DNA of 64,000 bases from DATARH01 sp963847345 (lineage in GTDB: Bacteria > Pseudomonadota > Alphaproteobacteria > ATCC43930 > CGMCC-115725): NCBI GenBank assembly GCA_963847345.1, contig CAWJZU010000013.1, positions 124,001 to 188,000 of the forward strand, given 5' to 3'. A program made the position numbers and the translations under genes. A model generated the notes under the pieces. It was not told where the DNA came from. It ran no database searches and worked only from the letters and a program-made list of their open reading frames with translations. This document shows, in pieces, positions 7,947-16,706 of this stretch; position 1 is the stretch's first letter, and the number at the start of each line of letters is the position of its first letter.

Positions 7947-8591
7947 ATGGCGGAAACGATAGAGACGGCAGCCACCGGCGCCTCTGCGCGGATCGCGAAC
8001 CACGCGGACCTTGATGCATTGCGCGAGGAAGCGGCCGGATGCACCGCCTGCCCGCTCTACCGGAACGCGACGCAAACCGTCTTCGGCGAAGGTCCGGAAC
8101 GCGCACGGCTCATGTTCGTCGGAGAACAGCCCGGCAACTCCGAAGATCTCGCCGGTCATCCGTTTGTCGGGCCGGCGGGCCGGATGCTCGACCGCTGCAT
8201 CGCAGAGGCGGGCATCGAGCGCGGTCAGACCTACGTCACCAACGCGGTCAAGCATTTCAAATGGGTGCCGCGCGGCACAAGGCGTATCCACAGCAAGCCT
8301 AACGCGATGGAAATCGCGGCCTGCTTTCCGTGGCTCGAAGCCGAGCTTGCCGCGGTCAAGCCCAAAGTCGTTGTGGCGCTCGGCGCGACCGCGGCACAGG
8401 CGCTATTCGGCAGGGCGTTTCGCGTCACCCGCGACCGCGGTCGTCCCGTGCCGTCGCGCTGGGCCCCTTATGCTCTCGCCACGGTGCATCCGTCCGCGCT
8501 TCTCCGCGCCCCCGACGAGAAAACGCGCCAGAGCGAAATCGCGCGGTTCATCGAGGATTTGAAAAAAGCTGCGGAGCTGATGCAGACATGA
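7947..8591 (+). CDS. udgX: UdgX-type uracil-DNA glycosylase
   Basis: Uracil-DNA glycosylase superfamily member of 214 aa. Motif I is GEQPG (residues 59-63), followed by DLAGHPFVGPAGRMLDR. The segment YVTNAVKHFKW and then GTRRIHSKP (110-118) is the R-loop that defines UdgX; its His (H115) is known in the family to form a covalent bond with the abasic deoxyribose after uracil removal. Motif II is TVHPSALLR. Cysteines C32 and C35 (CTACPLYR) fit the 4Fe-4S site. The classical start is ATG 7947. The stop overlaps the next ATG (ATGA), so a small membrane protein is probably co-translated. Confidence 0.93.
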   Translation: MAETIETAATGASARIANHADLDALREEAAGCTACPLYRNATQTVFGEGPERARLMFVGEQPGNSEDLAGHPFVGPAGRMLDRCIAEAGIERGQTYVTNAVKHFKWVPRGTRRIHSKPNAMEIAACFPWLEAELAAVKPKVVVALGATAAQALFGRAFRVTRDRGRPVPSRWAPYALATVHPSALLRAPDEKTRQSEIARFIEDLKKAAELMQT

Positions 8592-8836
8592 CCCGGCGGC
8601 CGCGCTTCCGTTCGGCATTGATCGCGGTGATCGTCGGGGCGACCGCCGTGCTGGCCGTCGGCGCCGTCGTGGTTGTCGCCCTGTCCGAAATCGGCGATGT
8701 GCAGATGAGCGCGGCCGGCTGGGGCGCGATGCTGCTGGGAATCGTTGTCACGCTGGGGCTCGGGTTTGGATTGATGAGCCTCGTGTTCATCAGCAACCGG
8801 CGCGGCTACGACGAGCGTGGTGATCATCGGCGTTGA
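8588..8836 (+). CDS. Small two-helix membrane protein
   Basis: Protein of 82 aa of unknown function. Two hydrophobic helices are visible (LIAVIVGATAVLAVGAVVVVAL and AAGWGAMLLGIVVTLGLGFGLMSLVF, each about 22-26 residues), with a basic N-terminus (MTRRPRFR) and a charged C-terminus (NRRGYDERGDHRR). The start overlaps the udgX stop by four bases. It lies between a DNA-repair gene and a membrane protease; I do not recognise a family. Confidence 0.6.
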   Translation: MTRRPRFRSALIAVIVGATAVLAVGAVVVVALSEIGDVQMSAAGWGAMLLGIVVTLGLGFGLMSLVFISNRRGYDERGDHRR

Positions 8837-8892
8837 TCAGCCGCCGACTCTTTACCACGTAAGCGTGTACTCGTGCCGTCGCGGACCCCTTG

Positions 8893-10755
8893 ATGCCGAA
8901 CAGCAGCCCGCCCGCCAAGCAGCCTCGCTTCAACAAGGAGACGACTTACCACGCCTGGTACTGGGTCGCGGCGCTTGTCGTGGTGCTGATCATTCAGGCG
9001 GTCTTCGCGTCCTACACGCAGATCGCGCAGATCCCGTACAGCCAGTTTCAGGACGACCTCAAAGCCGGCAAGATCAGCGAGGTCCGGGTCAGCGGCAACT
9101 ACATTCAGGGCAAACTCAAGGAGCCTGACAAGGAGGGCCGCACCGAGTTCATCACAACCCGGGTCGATCCGGAGATCGCTCAAGAACTTCAGAAATACAA
9201 CGTCCAGTTCGCCGGAACGATTGAGAGCACGTTCCTGCGGGACCTGCTGTCCTGGGTAATCCCGATCGGGCTGTTCGCCGGCATCTGGTATTTCATGTAC
9301 CGCCGCTTCGCGAACCAGGCCGGGTTTGGCGGTTTGATGTCGGTCGGCCGCAGCAAGGCCAAGATCTATGTCGAGACCGATACGAAGACGACTTTCGACG
9401 ATGTCGCCGGGGTCGATGAGGCGAAGGCCGAACTGCAGGAAATCGTCGCGTTCCTGAAGGACCCGGAGCGCTATGGCCGGCTCGGCGGTCGGGTCCCGAA
9501 AGGCGTTCTGCTGGTCGGTCCGCCCGGCACCGGCAAGACCCTGCTGGCGCGAGCCGTCGCCGGTGAGGCCGGCGTGCCGTTCTTCTCGATCAACGGCTCG
9601 GAATTCGTCGAGATGTTTGTCGGGGTCGGCGCCGCGCGCGTGCGCGATCTCTTCATGCAGGCGCGCGAGAAGGCGCCGTGCATCGTCTTCATCGACGAAC
9701 TCGACGCGCTCGGCCGCGCCCGCGGTGCTTTTCCGGGCGCCGGCGGGCATGACGAGAAGGAGCAGACGCTGAACCAGCTGCTCTCCGAACTCGACGGATT
9801 CGATTCAAGCACCGGCATGATCCTGCTCGCCGCCACCAATCGGCCCGAGATTCTCGATCCCGCCCTGTTGCGCGCCGGCCGCTTCGATCGGCAGGTTCTC
9901 GTGGACCGCCCCGACAAGGTCGGCCGGGTCCAGATACTGAAGGTGCATGCCCGCAAGATTCGCATGGCCTCCGACGTTGATCTCGAAACGGTCGCCTCGC
10001 TGACCCCCGGATTCACCGGCGCCGATCTCGCGAACCTGGTCAACGAGGCCGCTTTGTTCGCGACGCGCCGCGGCGCCGATTCGGTGACCTTGGCCGATTT
10101 CACCGCGGCCATGGAGCGGATCGTCGCCGGCCTCGAAAAGCGCAACCGCCTGCTCAATCCGCATGAACGCGAGGTCGTCGCCCATCACGAGATGGGGCAC
10201 ACGCTGGTCGCGCTGTCACTGCCCGGCAGCGACAAGGTGCACAAGGTCTCGATCATTCCGCGCGGCATCGGCTCGCTCGGCTACACAATCCAGCGACCGA
10301 CCGAGGACCGCTTCCTGATGACGCGCGACGAACTCGAAAACAAGATGGCGGTGCTGCTGGGCGGGCGCGCCGCCGAGTACATTGTCTTCGGCGAGTTGTC
10401 GACCGGCGCGGCCGACGATCTCGTCAAGGTCACGGATATCGCGCGCAGCATCGTCACCCGCTACGGAATGACCGAGGAACTCGGGCTTATCGTCTACGAA
10501 AAGGTCCAGCGCAGTTTTCTCGGCGATATGCCGCAGATGCCGTATGCCGCCGAGCGCAGCTATAGCGAGGCGACGGCCCGCGAGATCGACGCCGCGGTCA
10601 AGAACATCGTCGATGCCGCATTCCGGCGCACGGTCAACCTGCTGCGGGCGCAGCGCGACACGCTGGAGCGCGGCGCGCGGCTGCTGCTCGAGCGCGAGAC
10701 CCTCGATGAGGCGGACCTGTCCGGGCTGCAGAAGCAGCAGGTGGTAGCAAAATAG
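8893..10755 (+). CDS. ftsH: FtsH-family ATP-dependent zinc metalloprotease
   Basis: Membrane-anchored AAA+ protease of about 620 aa. Order: TM helix near residues 23-42, a periplasmic FtsH_ext domain, TM helix near 117-137, an AAA module with Walker A GPPGTGKT (209-216), Walker B CIVFIDELDALGRARG, the second region of homology ATNRPEILDPALLRAGRFDRQ, then an M41 protease with HEMGH (H432, E433, H436). The usual motif is HEAGH, and Walker B is usually IDEIDAVG, so this is a divergent copy, probably a paralogue rather than the housekeeping FtsH. It ends without the long acidic tail. TTG 8890 and ATG 8893 are adjacent; ATG is preferred. The neighbour downstream is an XRE regulator. Confidence 0.9.
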   Translation: MPNSSPPAKQPRFNKETTYHAWYWVAALVVVLIIQAVFASYTQIAQIPYSQFQDDLKAGKISEVRVSGNYIQGKLKEPDKEGRTEFITTRVDPEIAQELQKYNVQFAGTIESTFLRDLLSWVIPIGLFAGIWYFMYRRFANQAGFGGLMSVGRSKAKIYVETDTKTTFDDVAGVDEAKAELQEIVAFLKDPERYGRLGGRVPKGVLLVGPPGTGKTLLARAVAGEAGVPFFSINGSEFVEMFVGVGAARVRDLFMQAREKAPCIVFIDELDALGRARGAFPGAGGHDEKEQTLNQLLSELDGFDSSTGMILLAATNRPEILDPALLRAGRFDRQVLVDRPDKVGRVQILKVHARKIRMASDVDLETVASLTPGFTGADLANLVNEAALFATRRGADSVTLADFTAAMERIVAGLEKRNRLLNPHEREVVAHHEMGHTLVALSLPGSDKVHKVSIIPRGIGSLGYTIQRPTEDRFLMTRDELENKMAVLLGGRAAEYIVFGELSTGAADDLVKVTDIARSIVTRYGMTEELGLIVYEKVQRSFLGDMPQMPYAAERSYSEATAREIDAAVKNIVDAAFRRTVNLLRAQRDTLERGARLLLERETLDEADLSGLQKQQVVAK

Positions 10756-10812
10756 GATTTGTATTAAATTTGGGTTGCATCGCCCGGACGGCGAGCAAGG
10801 CGGGCGCAGAAC

Positions 10813-11253
10813 GTGAGCAAATTGGCCACAGATGATGATCGAAGCGCCCGCTATGGGCGTGGTACGGGTGTGCCGGACCCGGTCGACGTGCATGTCGGTA
10901 CGCGAATCCGGACCCGGCGGTTGTTGCTCGGCATGAATCAGGAGACGTTGGCGACCGCGTTGGGGTTGACCTTCCAGCAGGTGCAAAAATACGAGGGCGG
11001 AGCCAACCGGGTCAGCGCTTCGCGCTTGGCGGAGATGGCCGAGATACTGGGTGTGCCGGTCGCATATTTTTTTCGCGACCTGGATATGGCGAGCGACGCC
11101 GGCACGACCGATGAACAGGAAATTCGCGAGATGATGCAGCGGCCGGAAGCGATCGAGCTGATCCGCTGGTACTACGCGATCACCGATTCGGGGGTTCGGG
11201 AGCAGTTCCTCGAAATGGTGAAGACGGTGGCTCAATCGCAGCAGCGACAGTGA
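10813..11253 (+). CDS. XRE-family transcriptional regulator
   Basis: DNA-binding protein of 146 aa with a GTG start. Residues 27-87 form a Cro/CI-type helix-turn-helix: VGTRIRTRRLLLGMNQETLA, then LGLTFQQVQKYEGGANRVS, then LAEILGVPVAYFF. The C-terminal 60 residues are helical (EIREMMQRPEAIELIRWYY) and resemble a family common in alphaproteobacteria. It lacks the shikimate-kinase-like domain of BoxR, so it is not the classical benzoate regulator even though boxB lies 1.8 kb downstream. Target genes are unknown. Confidence 0.85.
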   Translation: MSKLATDDDRSARYGRGTGVPDPVDVHVGTRIRTRRLLLGMNQETLATALGLTFQQVQKYEGGANRVSASRLAEMAEILGVPVAYFFRDLDMASDAGTTDEQEIREMMQRPEAIELIRWYYAITDSGVREQFLEMVKTVAQSQQRQ

Positions 11254-11422
11254 CCGGAACCGGGCTCGAAAGTCGCCGCCCGGGCGCATCGGGATAACCG
11301 CCCACCAAGCATCTCAACGACGCCGCGTTGATTTCGCTTCTTGGCGTCGGCATTTCCGGTTATGCTGAACAGAACCGGAACACAGACCGCCGCTGCGCCC
11401 GACGCGACGGCGAGGGGGTGGG

Positions 11423-12790
11423 ATGCCGATCGAGGCAGCGGTCTATCTCGTGCTTGCGCTGACGGTCGCGAACCTTGCGATTGCCGCCTGGGCCGTACTC
11501 GTTGCCAAAAACGGTGGCGCGAACGCGGCGAATCTTGGTGCTGCCGTTGGTGGACATCTCGACGCGATCGGACGCGGCTCCGAGGCGCTGCGGCGCGCGC
11601 TGACCGACATGGACCAGGCGCTGCGGCGCGAGATCGCCTCGGGCACGCGCGACGGCCTGACGGCCGCCTTCGACAGGGTGCTGCAGGGAAGCGAAGCCCA
11701 GGCCGACCGTCTCGTGCATGTCCAGCAGGCACTCAATCAACTGACCGACACGGTGCGGGGAGGGTTCGAAGGCTTCTCCCAACGCCTGCGCGGCGAGCAG
11801 GACCAGCTGCGCGCCCGCGTCGGAGAACAGCTCGAGGCGATGCGCAGCGGCAACGAGGCGGCGCTCGAACGCATGCGGCTGACAGTCGACGAAAAGCTGC
11901 AGAACACGCTCGAGCAGCGGCTCGGCGCCAGCTTCAAGCAGGTCAGCGACCAGCTCGAACAGGTTCATAAATCCGTCGGCGAGATGCAGGCGCTGGCGGT
12001 CGGGGTCGGCGATCTGAAGAGGGTGCTGACGAACATCAAATCGCGCGGCACCTGGACCGAGATCGCGCTCGAAAACATGCTGTCGCAGATCCTGGCGGCG
12101 GATCAGTTCGGGCGCAATGTCGAGATCGTCCCGGGTAGCAACCAGCGCGTCGAGTTCGCCATCCGGCTGCCCGGAGACGAGATCGCGCCGGTCTGGCTGC
12201 CGATCGACGTGAAGTTTCCGACGGCGGATTATGAACGGCTTTCCGCCGCCGCCGAGCGCGGCGACCAGCCCGAGGTCGAGCAGATGGCGCGCGCGGTCGA
12301 GCAGCGGGTGCGCGAGGCGGCGCGCGAAATCTGCAACAAGTACATCCAGCCCCCCTACAGCACCGACTTTGCCGTCATGTACCTGCCGACCGAGGGTTTG
12401 TTCGGCGAGATCGTACGCCGTCCGGGTCTGGTCGACGCCATCCAGCGCGAGTGCCACGTCATGATCGCTGGGCCGACTAACCTGGCGACGCTGCTGACGG
12501 CGCTGCGCATGGGGTTCCGCTCGTTGGCCATCCAGAAGCGCTCGGCCGAGGTGTGGAAGGTGCTCGGCGCCGTAAAACACGAATTCGCCAAATTCGGCGG
12601 CGTACTCGACAAGGTCAGCAAAAAACTGGACGAGGCGCAGAAGGTTCTCGACAGCGATGTCGGACGCAGCCGCCGAGCGATGGAGCGCAAACTGCGCGCC
12701 GTCGAGGCCTTACCCGAAAGCGAGGCCGCGCTCCTGCTCGAATATTCCGACGTCGGAGAGGACGATCACCGGCGCAATGCCGCCAACTGA
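11423..12790 (+). CDS. rmuC: DNA recombination protein RmuC
   Basis: Protein of 455 aa. It has an N-terminal membrane helix (residues 5-28), a long coiled-coil stretch (about 45-200), and then the RmuC nuclease-like domain with RGTWTEIALENMLSQIL, VWLPIDVKFPTADYERL, NKYIQPPYSTDFAVMYLPTEGLF and IAGPTNLATLLTALRMGFRSLAI. Family knowledge: RmuC limits inversions and recombination at short inverted repeats. It stands in its own unit between the XRE gene and boxB. Confidence 0.93.
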   Translation: MPIEAAVYLVLALTVANLAIAAWAVLVAKNGGANAANLGAAVGGHLDAIGRGSEALRRALTDMDQALRREIASGTRDGLTAAFDRVLQGSEAQADRLVHVQQALNQLTDTVRGGFEGFSQRLRGEQDQLRARVGEQLEAMRSGNEAALERMRLTVDEKLQNTLEQRLGASFKQVSDQLEQVHKSVGEMQALAVGVGDLKRVLTNIKSRGTWTEIALENMLSQILAADQFGRNVEIVPGSNQRVEFAIRLPGDEIAPVWLPIDVKFPTADYERLSAAAERGDQPEVEQMARAVEQRVREAAREICNKYIQPPYSTDFAVMYLPTEGLFGEIVRRPGLVDAIQRECHVMIAGPTNLATLLTALRMGFRSLAIQKRSAEVWKVLGAVKHEFAKFGGVLDKVSKKLDEAQKVLDSDVGRSRRAMERKLRAVEALPESEAALLLEYSDVGEDDHRRNAAN

Positions 12791-13016
12791 GTAACTCTTG
12801 TTGCCAACGAAGCCACCCGGGTGAACTGGCTTGGACGCTTGAGCAAAGCAGTTCGAACGGTTTGGGGCGCCGGAGCGCACGCGTATATCCTACCATAACG
12901 GAAGGAGACGGCGGGCGGACCAAGGGGTGTGTTTTCGACGGGACACCGGATTTTCGCCGCCTATATTAAAGAGAACGGCGCAATTCCGCTACGCCGCCGA
13001 AAACAGGAAGAAGCAC

Positions 13017-14468
13017 ATGATCGATCCGACCCTCGTCGATTATGATGGGCTCATTCCGAACAATGTAGGCCTCAACGCCGACCCGCGGCTGCGTCGCGCG
13101 CTCGAACGCTGGCACCCGGGCTGTATCGAGTGGTGGAAGGAGCGCGGTCCCGAGGGCTTTCAATCCGATCTCGTCTATCTGCGCACCGCGGTCAGCGTTG
13201 AACCCGAGGGCTGGGCCAAGTTCGGCTATGTCAGAATGCCGGAATACCGCTGGGGCATCCTGCTCACCCCCGCCATCGCCGACCGCCGGATCGGGTTCGG
13301 CGCGCATATGGGCGAGCCGGCTTGGCAGGAGGTGCCGGGCCAATACCGCGCGATGCTGCGCCGCCTGATCGTCGTGCAGGGCGACACCGAGCCCGCTTCC
13401 GTCGAGCAGCAGCGCCATCTCGGCCGCATCGCGCCGTCGCTCTACGATTTGCGCAATCTGTTTCAGGTTAATGTCGAGGAGGCCCGCCACTTGTGGGCGA
13501 TGGTCTACCTGCTGCAGAAATATTTCGGGCGCGACGGCCGCGAGGAGGCCGAGGATCTGCTGCGCCGGCAATCGGGCGACCGCGACAGCCCGCGTCTGCT
13601 CGGCGCCTTCAACGAGGCGACGCCGGATTGGCTCGCCTTCTTCATGTTCACGTTCTTCACCGATCGCGACGGCAAGATGCAATTGCATGCGTTGTCGCAA
13701 TCCGGGTTCGACCCCTTGTCGCGCACCTGCCGCTTCATGCTGACCGAGGAAGCGCATCATATGTTCGTCGGGCAGAGCGGCGTCGGGCGCGTCATCGAGC
13801 GCACCTGCGAGGCGATGCGCGAAGCCGGCCTCGACGACCCGACCGACGTCGACCGGGTGCGGGCGCTCGGCGTCATCGACCTGCCGACGATCCAGAAGCG
13901 CATCAACCTGCACTTCTCGCTGACGCTCGACCTGTTCGGCAATGATATCAGCACCAACGCCGCCAACGCGTACAACGCCGGGCTCAAGGGCCGCTATCTG
14001 GAAGACCAGATCGAAGACGATCACCTTCTGATCGGCGCAAACTATCCGGTGCCGCGTCTGAAGGACGGCCGCATCACCGTCGAGGACATGCCGGCGATCA
14101 CGTCGCTCAACGTGCGGTTGCGCGACGATTACGTCAGGGACGCCGCCTCCGGGATCGAGCGCTGGTGGAACCGCATCATCGCGCGCGCCGGTTACGGGTA
14201 CCGGCTCAGGCTGCCCCATGTCGCGTTCCACCGCCAGATCGGCGAGTTCGCCGCGATAGAGGCCGATCCCGACGGCAACATCTTCTCCGAGGCCGAATGG
14301 AACCGCCGCCGCGACGACTTCCTGCCGTCGCGCGACGACGATGCCTACGTCGCGAGCCTGATGCGCGCCTGCACCGAACCCGGCGCCTTCGCCCCTTGGA
14401 TCGCCCCGCCGCGCGCCGGCATCGACGGCAAACCGGGCGATTTCGAGTACGTCAAATTGCGACGCTGA
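13017..14468 (+). CDS. boxB: Benzoyl-CoA 2,3-epoxidase subunit BoxB
   Basis: Diiron oxygenase component of the aerobic CoA-thioester (box) pathway for benzoate. It converts benzoyl-CoA to 2,3-epoxybenzoyl-CoA with electrons from BoxA. The 483-aa protein starts at ATG 13017 behind AGGAAG. Carboxylate/His ligand motifs are NVEEARHLW and FMLTEEAHHMF. The segments IPNNVGLNADPRL, FFTDRDGKMQLH and NAYNAGLKGRYLED are typical of BoxB. A TATATT lies 50 bp upstream (12962-12967), but no clean -35 box is seen. boxC is 0.6 kb downstream on the other strand. The reductase gene boxA and the benzoate-CoA ligase are not in the window. Confidence 0.93.
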   Translation: MIDPTLVDYDGLIPNNVGLNADPRLRRALERWHPGCIEWWKERGPEGFQSDLVYLRTAVSVEPEGWAKFGYVRMPEYRWGILLTPAIADRRIGFGAHMGEPAWQEVPGQYRAMLRRLIVVQGDTEPASVEQQRHLGRIAPSLYDLRNLFQVNVEEARHLWAMVYLLQKYFGRDGREEAEDLLRRQSGDRDSPRLLGAFNEATPDWLAFFMFTFFTDRDGKMQLHALSQSGFDPLSRTCRFMLTEEAHHMFVGQSGVGRVIERTCEAMREAGLDDPTDVDRVRALGVIDLPTIQKRINLHFSLTLDLFGNDISTNAANAYNAGLKGRYLEDQIEDDHLLIGANYPVPRLKDGRITVEDMPAITSLNVRLRDDYVRDAASGIERWWNRIIARAGYGYRLRLPHVAFHRQIGEFAAIEADPDGNIFSEAEWNRRRDDFLPSRDDDAYVASLMRACTEPGAFAPWIAPPRAGIDGKPGDFEYVKLRR

Positions 14469-14519
14469 GGCCGGGGCAAATCTGAACCGCCGCCTGTTGT
14501 CGCGCATCCCCCGGTCGGC

Positions 14520-14972
14520 TCATGTGTAATGGGGGCCCGGAACGAACTCGGCGTCCTGGGCGAGCACGCCGGCGCCGGGCACGTGGCAGATCTCGACCCG
14601 GATCCGGTCGGGGTCTTCGAACAGCACGTAATAGTATCCGGGCACCCAATCTCCCGCCAGCGGGCCACGAACGATTGTCGCGCCGATTTCCCGCAGGTAC
14701 TGCGCCGCCGTCTCAATGTCCTCGCGGCTCCGCGCGCGGAAGCAGAGATGATGCAATCCGACACGTGTCTGTACGAAAGTTTCGCCGCGGTGGGAATCGT
14801 CGCAGCGTTGGATGCCAAGCGCGGTGCGGCCACCGACCCAATAGGCGAAGTTCTCACCTGCAAAAATCTGCTTCAACCCGAGAAACGGCAGCAATTTTCC
14901 ATAAAAACTCGACGCCCGCTCGAAGCTGGAGACGGTTAGGATCACGTGCGCCATGCCGTTGATTTCAATCAT
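14520..14972 (-). CDS. VOC-family (glyoxalase/dioxygenase-fold) protein
   Basis: Vicinal-oxygen-chelate protein of 150 aa. Two beta-alpha-beta-beta-beta modules are visible: MAHVILTVSSFERASSFYGKLLPFLG and, later, VGLHHLCFRARSREDIE, ending in YYYVLFEDPDRIRVEI. Metal-ligand candidates are the His in MAHVILTV and in LHHLCF and the Glu in RVEI. It lies between boxB and boxC, antisense to boxB and codirectional with boxC, so a role in the same catabolic unit is plausible. The substrate is unknown. Confidence 0.82.
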   Translation of the reverse strand: MIEINGMAHVILTVSSFERASSFYGKLLPFLGLKQIFAGENFAYWVGGRTALGIQRCDDSHRGETFVQTRVGLHHLCFRARSREDIETAAQYLREIGATIVRGPLAGDWVPGYYYVLFEDPDRIRVEICHVPGAGVLAQDAEFVPGPHYT

Positions 14973-15041
14973 GCAGCCGCTCCTTCTCTCGCGAACCGTT
15001 TCAGAACGTTAATGGGCGGCGTCGCATGCGCTTGTCTTCCG

Positions 15042-16691
15042 TCATGTCCGTTCCGGGTCGAAGCGGGGCCGCTGTCCCGTGCCGTAGCGCTTCAGCGCGC
15101 CGGCGCCGCCGACCGCGTTCGGGCGCTGGAAGATCCAGTTCTGCCACGAACTGAGCCGGCCGAATATTTTCGTCTCCATCGTCTCCGGTCCGGCGAAACG
15201 CAGATTGGCCTCCAGCCCGGTCAGCGCGTCGGCCGAGAAACTGGCGCGCTCCTCGAAGACAAGCCTGATCTCCTCGTCCCAATCGACCTCGTCCCAGCTT
15301 GCGGTCACCAAGCCCAATTCCTCGGCTTCCCCCGCAGTCAAGTTCGCGCCGATACGCGCCTCGGCGCGGGCCAGGCTGTCCGTCTCTCCGAGAAACCTCG
15401 TGTGCAGGCGGCTCAACCCGTTGCTCATCGGGTAGGCGCCGAAATTGCCTCGTGACAGGGCGAGCGTCGCGCCGCTCCTATTATCGCCGGCGCGGGTTCC
15501 CGAAAACATCAACGCGCGATCGGACGCGAACACCAGTTCGGCAAGAAAACCGGCGAAGCAGCTGCCCGGCTCGATCAGCGCGAACAGGCTGCGGGCGGTC
15601 AGGTCGACCCGCTTCCACACCCGCCCCAGCAACAGGCGCACCTCGCGCACGAACCAGTCGGCGGCATGTTGCTCGAGCAGCTGGTCGGTGGCGAGTACTC
15701 CCACCGGGTCGCCCTCCGAGCGGAACACGATCAGCCCGAGTTCCGGTTCGTTGAAGCGCAGGTGCAGGATCGCGTCGTCCAGCTCGCGCGCCATCGCAAG
15801 CGGCCAGAACGCGGCCCCCTCAGCGTGGATGCCAGCGAGATCGGCAGGGCTGCGCGCGGGGCCGAGTACCGTCACGGTCGCCCTGCGCGCCGGCCGATCG
15901 AACGCCACCCGGACGTGCGGGTAGGCAATCCCGTCCTTGTCAATCGCGCGGTGGAGCGGCGGCAGCGCAACGCCAGTGGAATCCATCGCTTGGTCCGAAC
16001 CAGCAGCCAGTTCCAGCGCGCGCTCGCGGATCCGTTCTTCCCAGGCCGAAGGCGGCACCAACTCGTCGACGAGGCGCCAGTCGAGCGCGCGTGAGCCGCG
16101 CACCCCTTCTTCGGCGGTACAGAAAACATCGGCCCGGTCGCGACGCAGCCGGCGCTTGTCGGTGAGCCGGGTCAGCCCGCCGGTGCCGGGCAACACCGCG
16201 AGCAGCGGCACTTCGGGCAGCGATACCGCCGAGCGCCGGTCGTCGATCAGCATGATGTGGTCGCAGGCGAGCGCCAGCTCGTATCCGCCGCCGGCCGCTG
16301 TGCCGTTCACCGCCGCGAGATAAACCTGTCCAGAATGCGCCGAGGCGTCCTCGATCGCCAGCCGCGTCTCGTTGGTGAACTTGCAGAAATTCACCTTGTG
16401 CGCGTGGCTCGCGCGGGCCAGCGCACCGATATTGGCGCCAGCGCAGAACACGTTCGGCTTGCCGGAGCGGACGACGACGACGCGAACCTCCGGGTGCTCG
16501 AAGCGCAGCCGGGTGACCGCGTCGGCCAATTCGATATCGACCCCGAGATCATAGGAATTGAGCTTCAGCTCGGTGCCGGGAAAGAGGCCGCCGGCCGGAT
16601 CGACGTCGAGTGTCAGCGTCGTGACCGGCCCCTCGGAATCGAGCCGCCAATGGCGGTAGCGGCCGGGTTCTGTAGCGAAATCAATCTGCAT
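15042..16691 (-). CDS. boxC: Benzoyl-CoA-dihydrodiol lyase BoxC
   Basis: 2,3-epoxybenzoyl-CoA dihydrolase of the crotonase superfamily, 549 aa, which opens the ring of the BoxAB product. It carries two crotonase-like halves, with oxyanion-hole segments GKPNVFCAGANIGALARA and GTAAGGGYELALACDHIML in the first. The second half has CFAGFLAELVFASDRALMF and SRGNFGAYPMSNGLSRL. The C-terminal ETKIFGRLSSWQNWIFQRPNAV is a BoxC signature. Length matches the family. It is followed downstream by the VOC gene and preceded by an enolase-superfamily gene ending 15 bp away, suggesting one transcript on the minus strand. Confidence 0.93.
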   Translation of the reverse strand: MQIDFATEPGRYRHWRLDSEGPVTTLTLDVDPAGGLFPGTELKLNSYDLGVDIELADAVTRLRFEHPEVRVVVVRSGKPNVFCAGANIGALARASHAHKVNFCKFTNETRLAIEDASAHSGQVYLAAVNGTAAGGGYELALACDHIMLIDDRRSAVSLPEVPLLAVLPGTGGLTRLTDKRRLRRDRADVFCTAEEGVRGSRALDWRLVDELVPPSAWEERIRERALELAAGSDQAMDSTGVALPPLHRAIDKDGIAYPHVRVAFDRPARRATVTVLGPARSPADLAGIHAEGAAFWPLAMARELDDAILHLRFNEPELGLIVFRSEGDPVGVLATDQLLEQHAADWFVREVRLLLGRVWKRVDLTARSLFALIEPGSCFAGFLAELVFASDRALMFSGTRAGDNRSGATLALSRGNFGAYPMSNGLSRLHTRFLGETDSLARAEARIGANLTAGEAEELGLVTASWDEVDWDEEIRLVFEERASFSADALTGLEANLRFAGPETMETKIFGRLSSWQNWIFQRPNAVGGAGALKRYGTGQRPRFDPERT

Positions 16692-16706
16692 CGGAGCGAG
16701 GCAGGC

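Noticed and set aside
10813..11253. BoxR regulator of the box pathway
   Set aside because: The protein has only an XRE helix-turn-helix and a short helical tail; BoxR carries a shikimate-kinase-like domain that is missing here.
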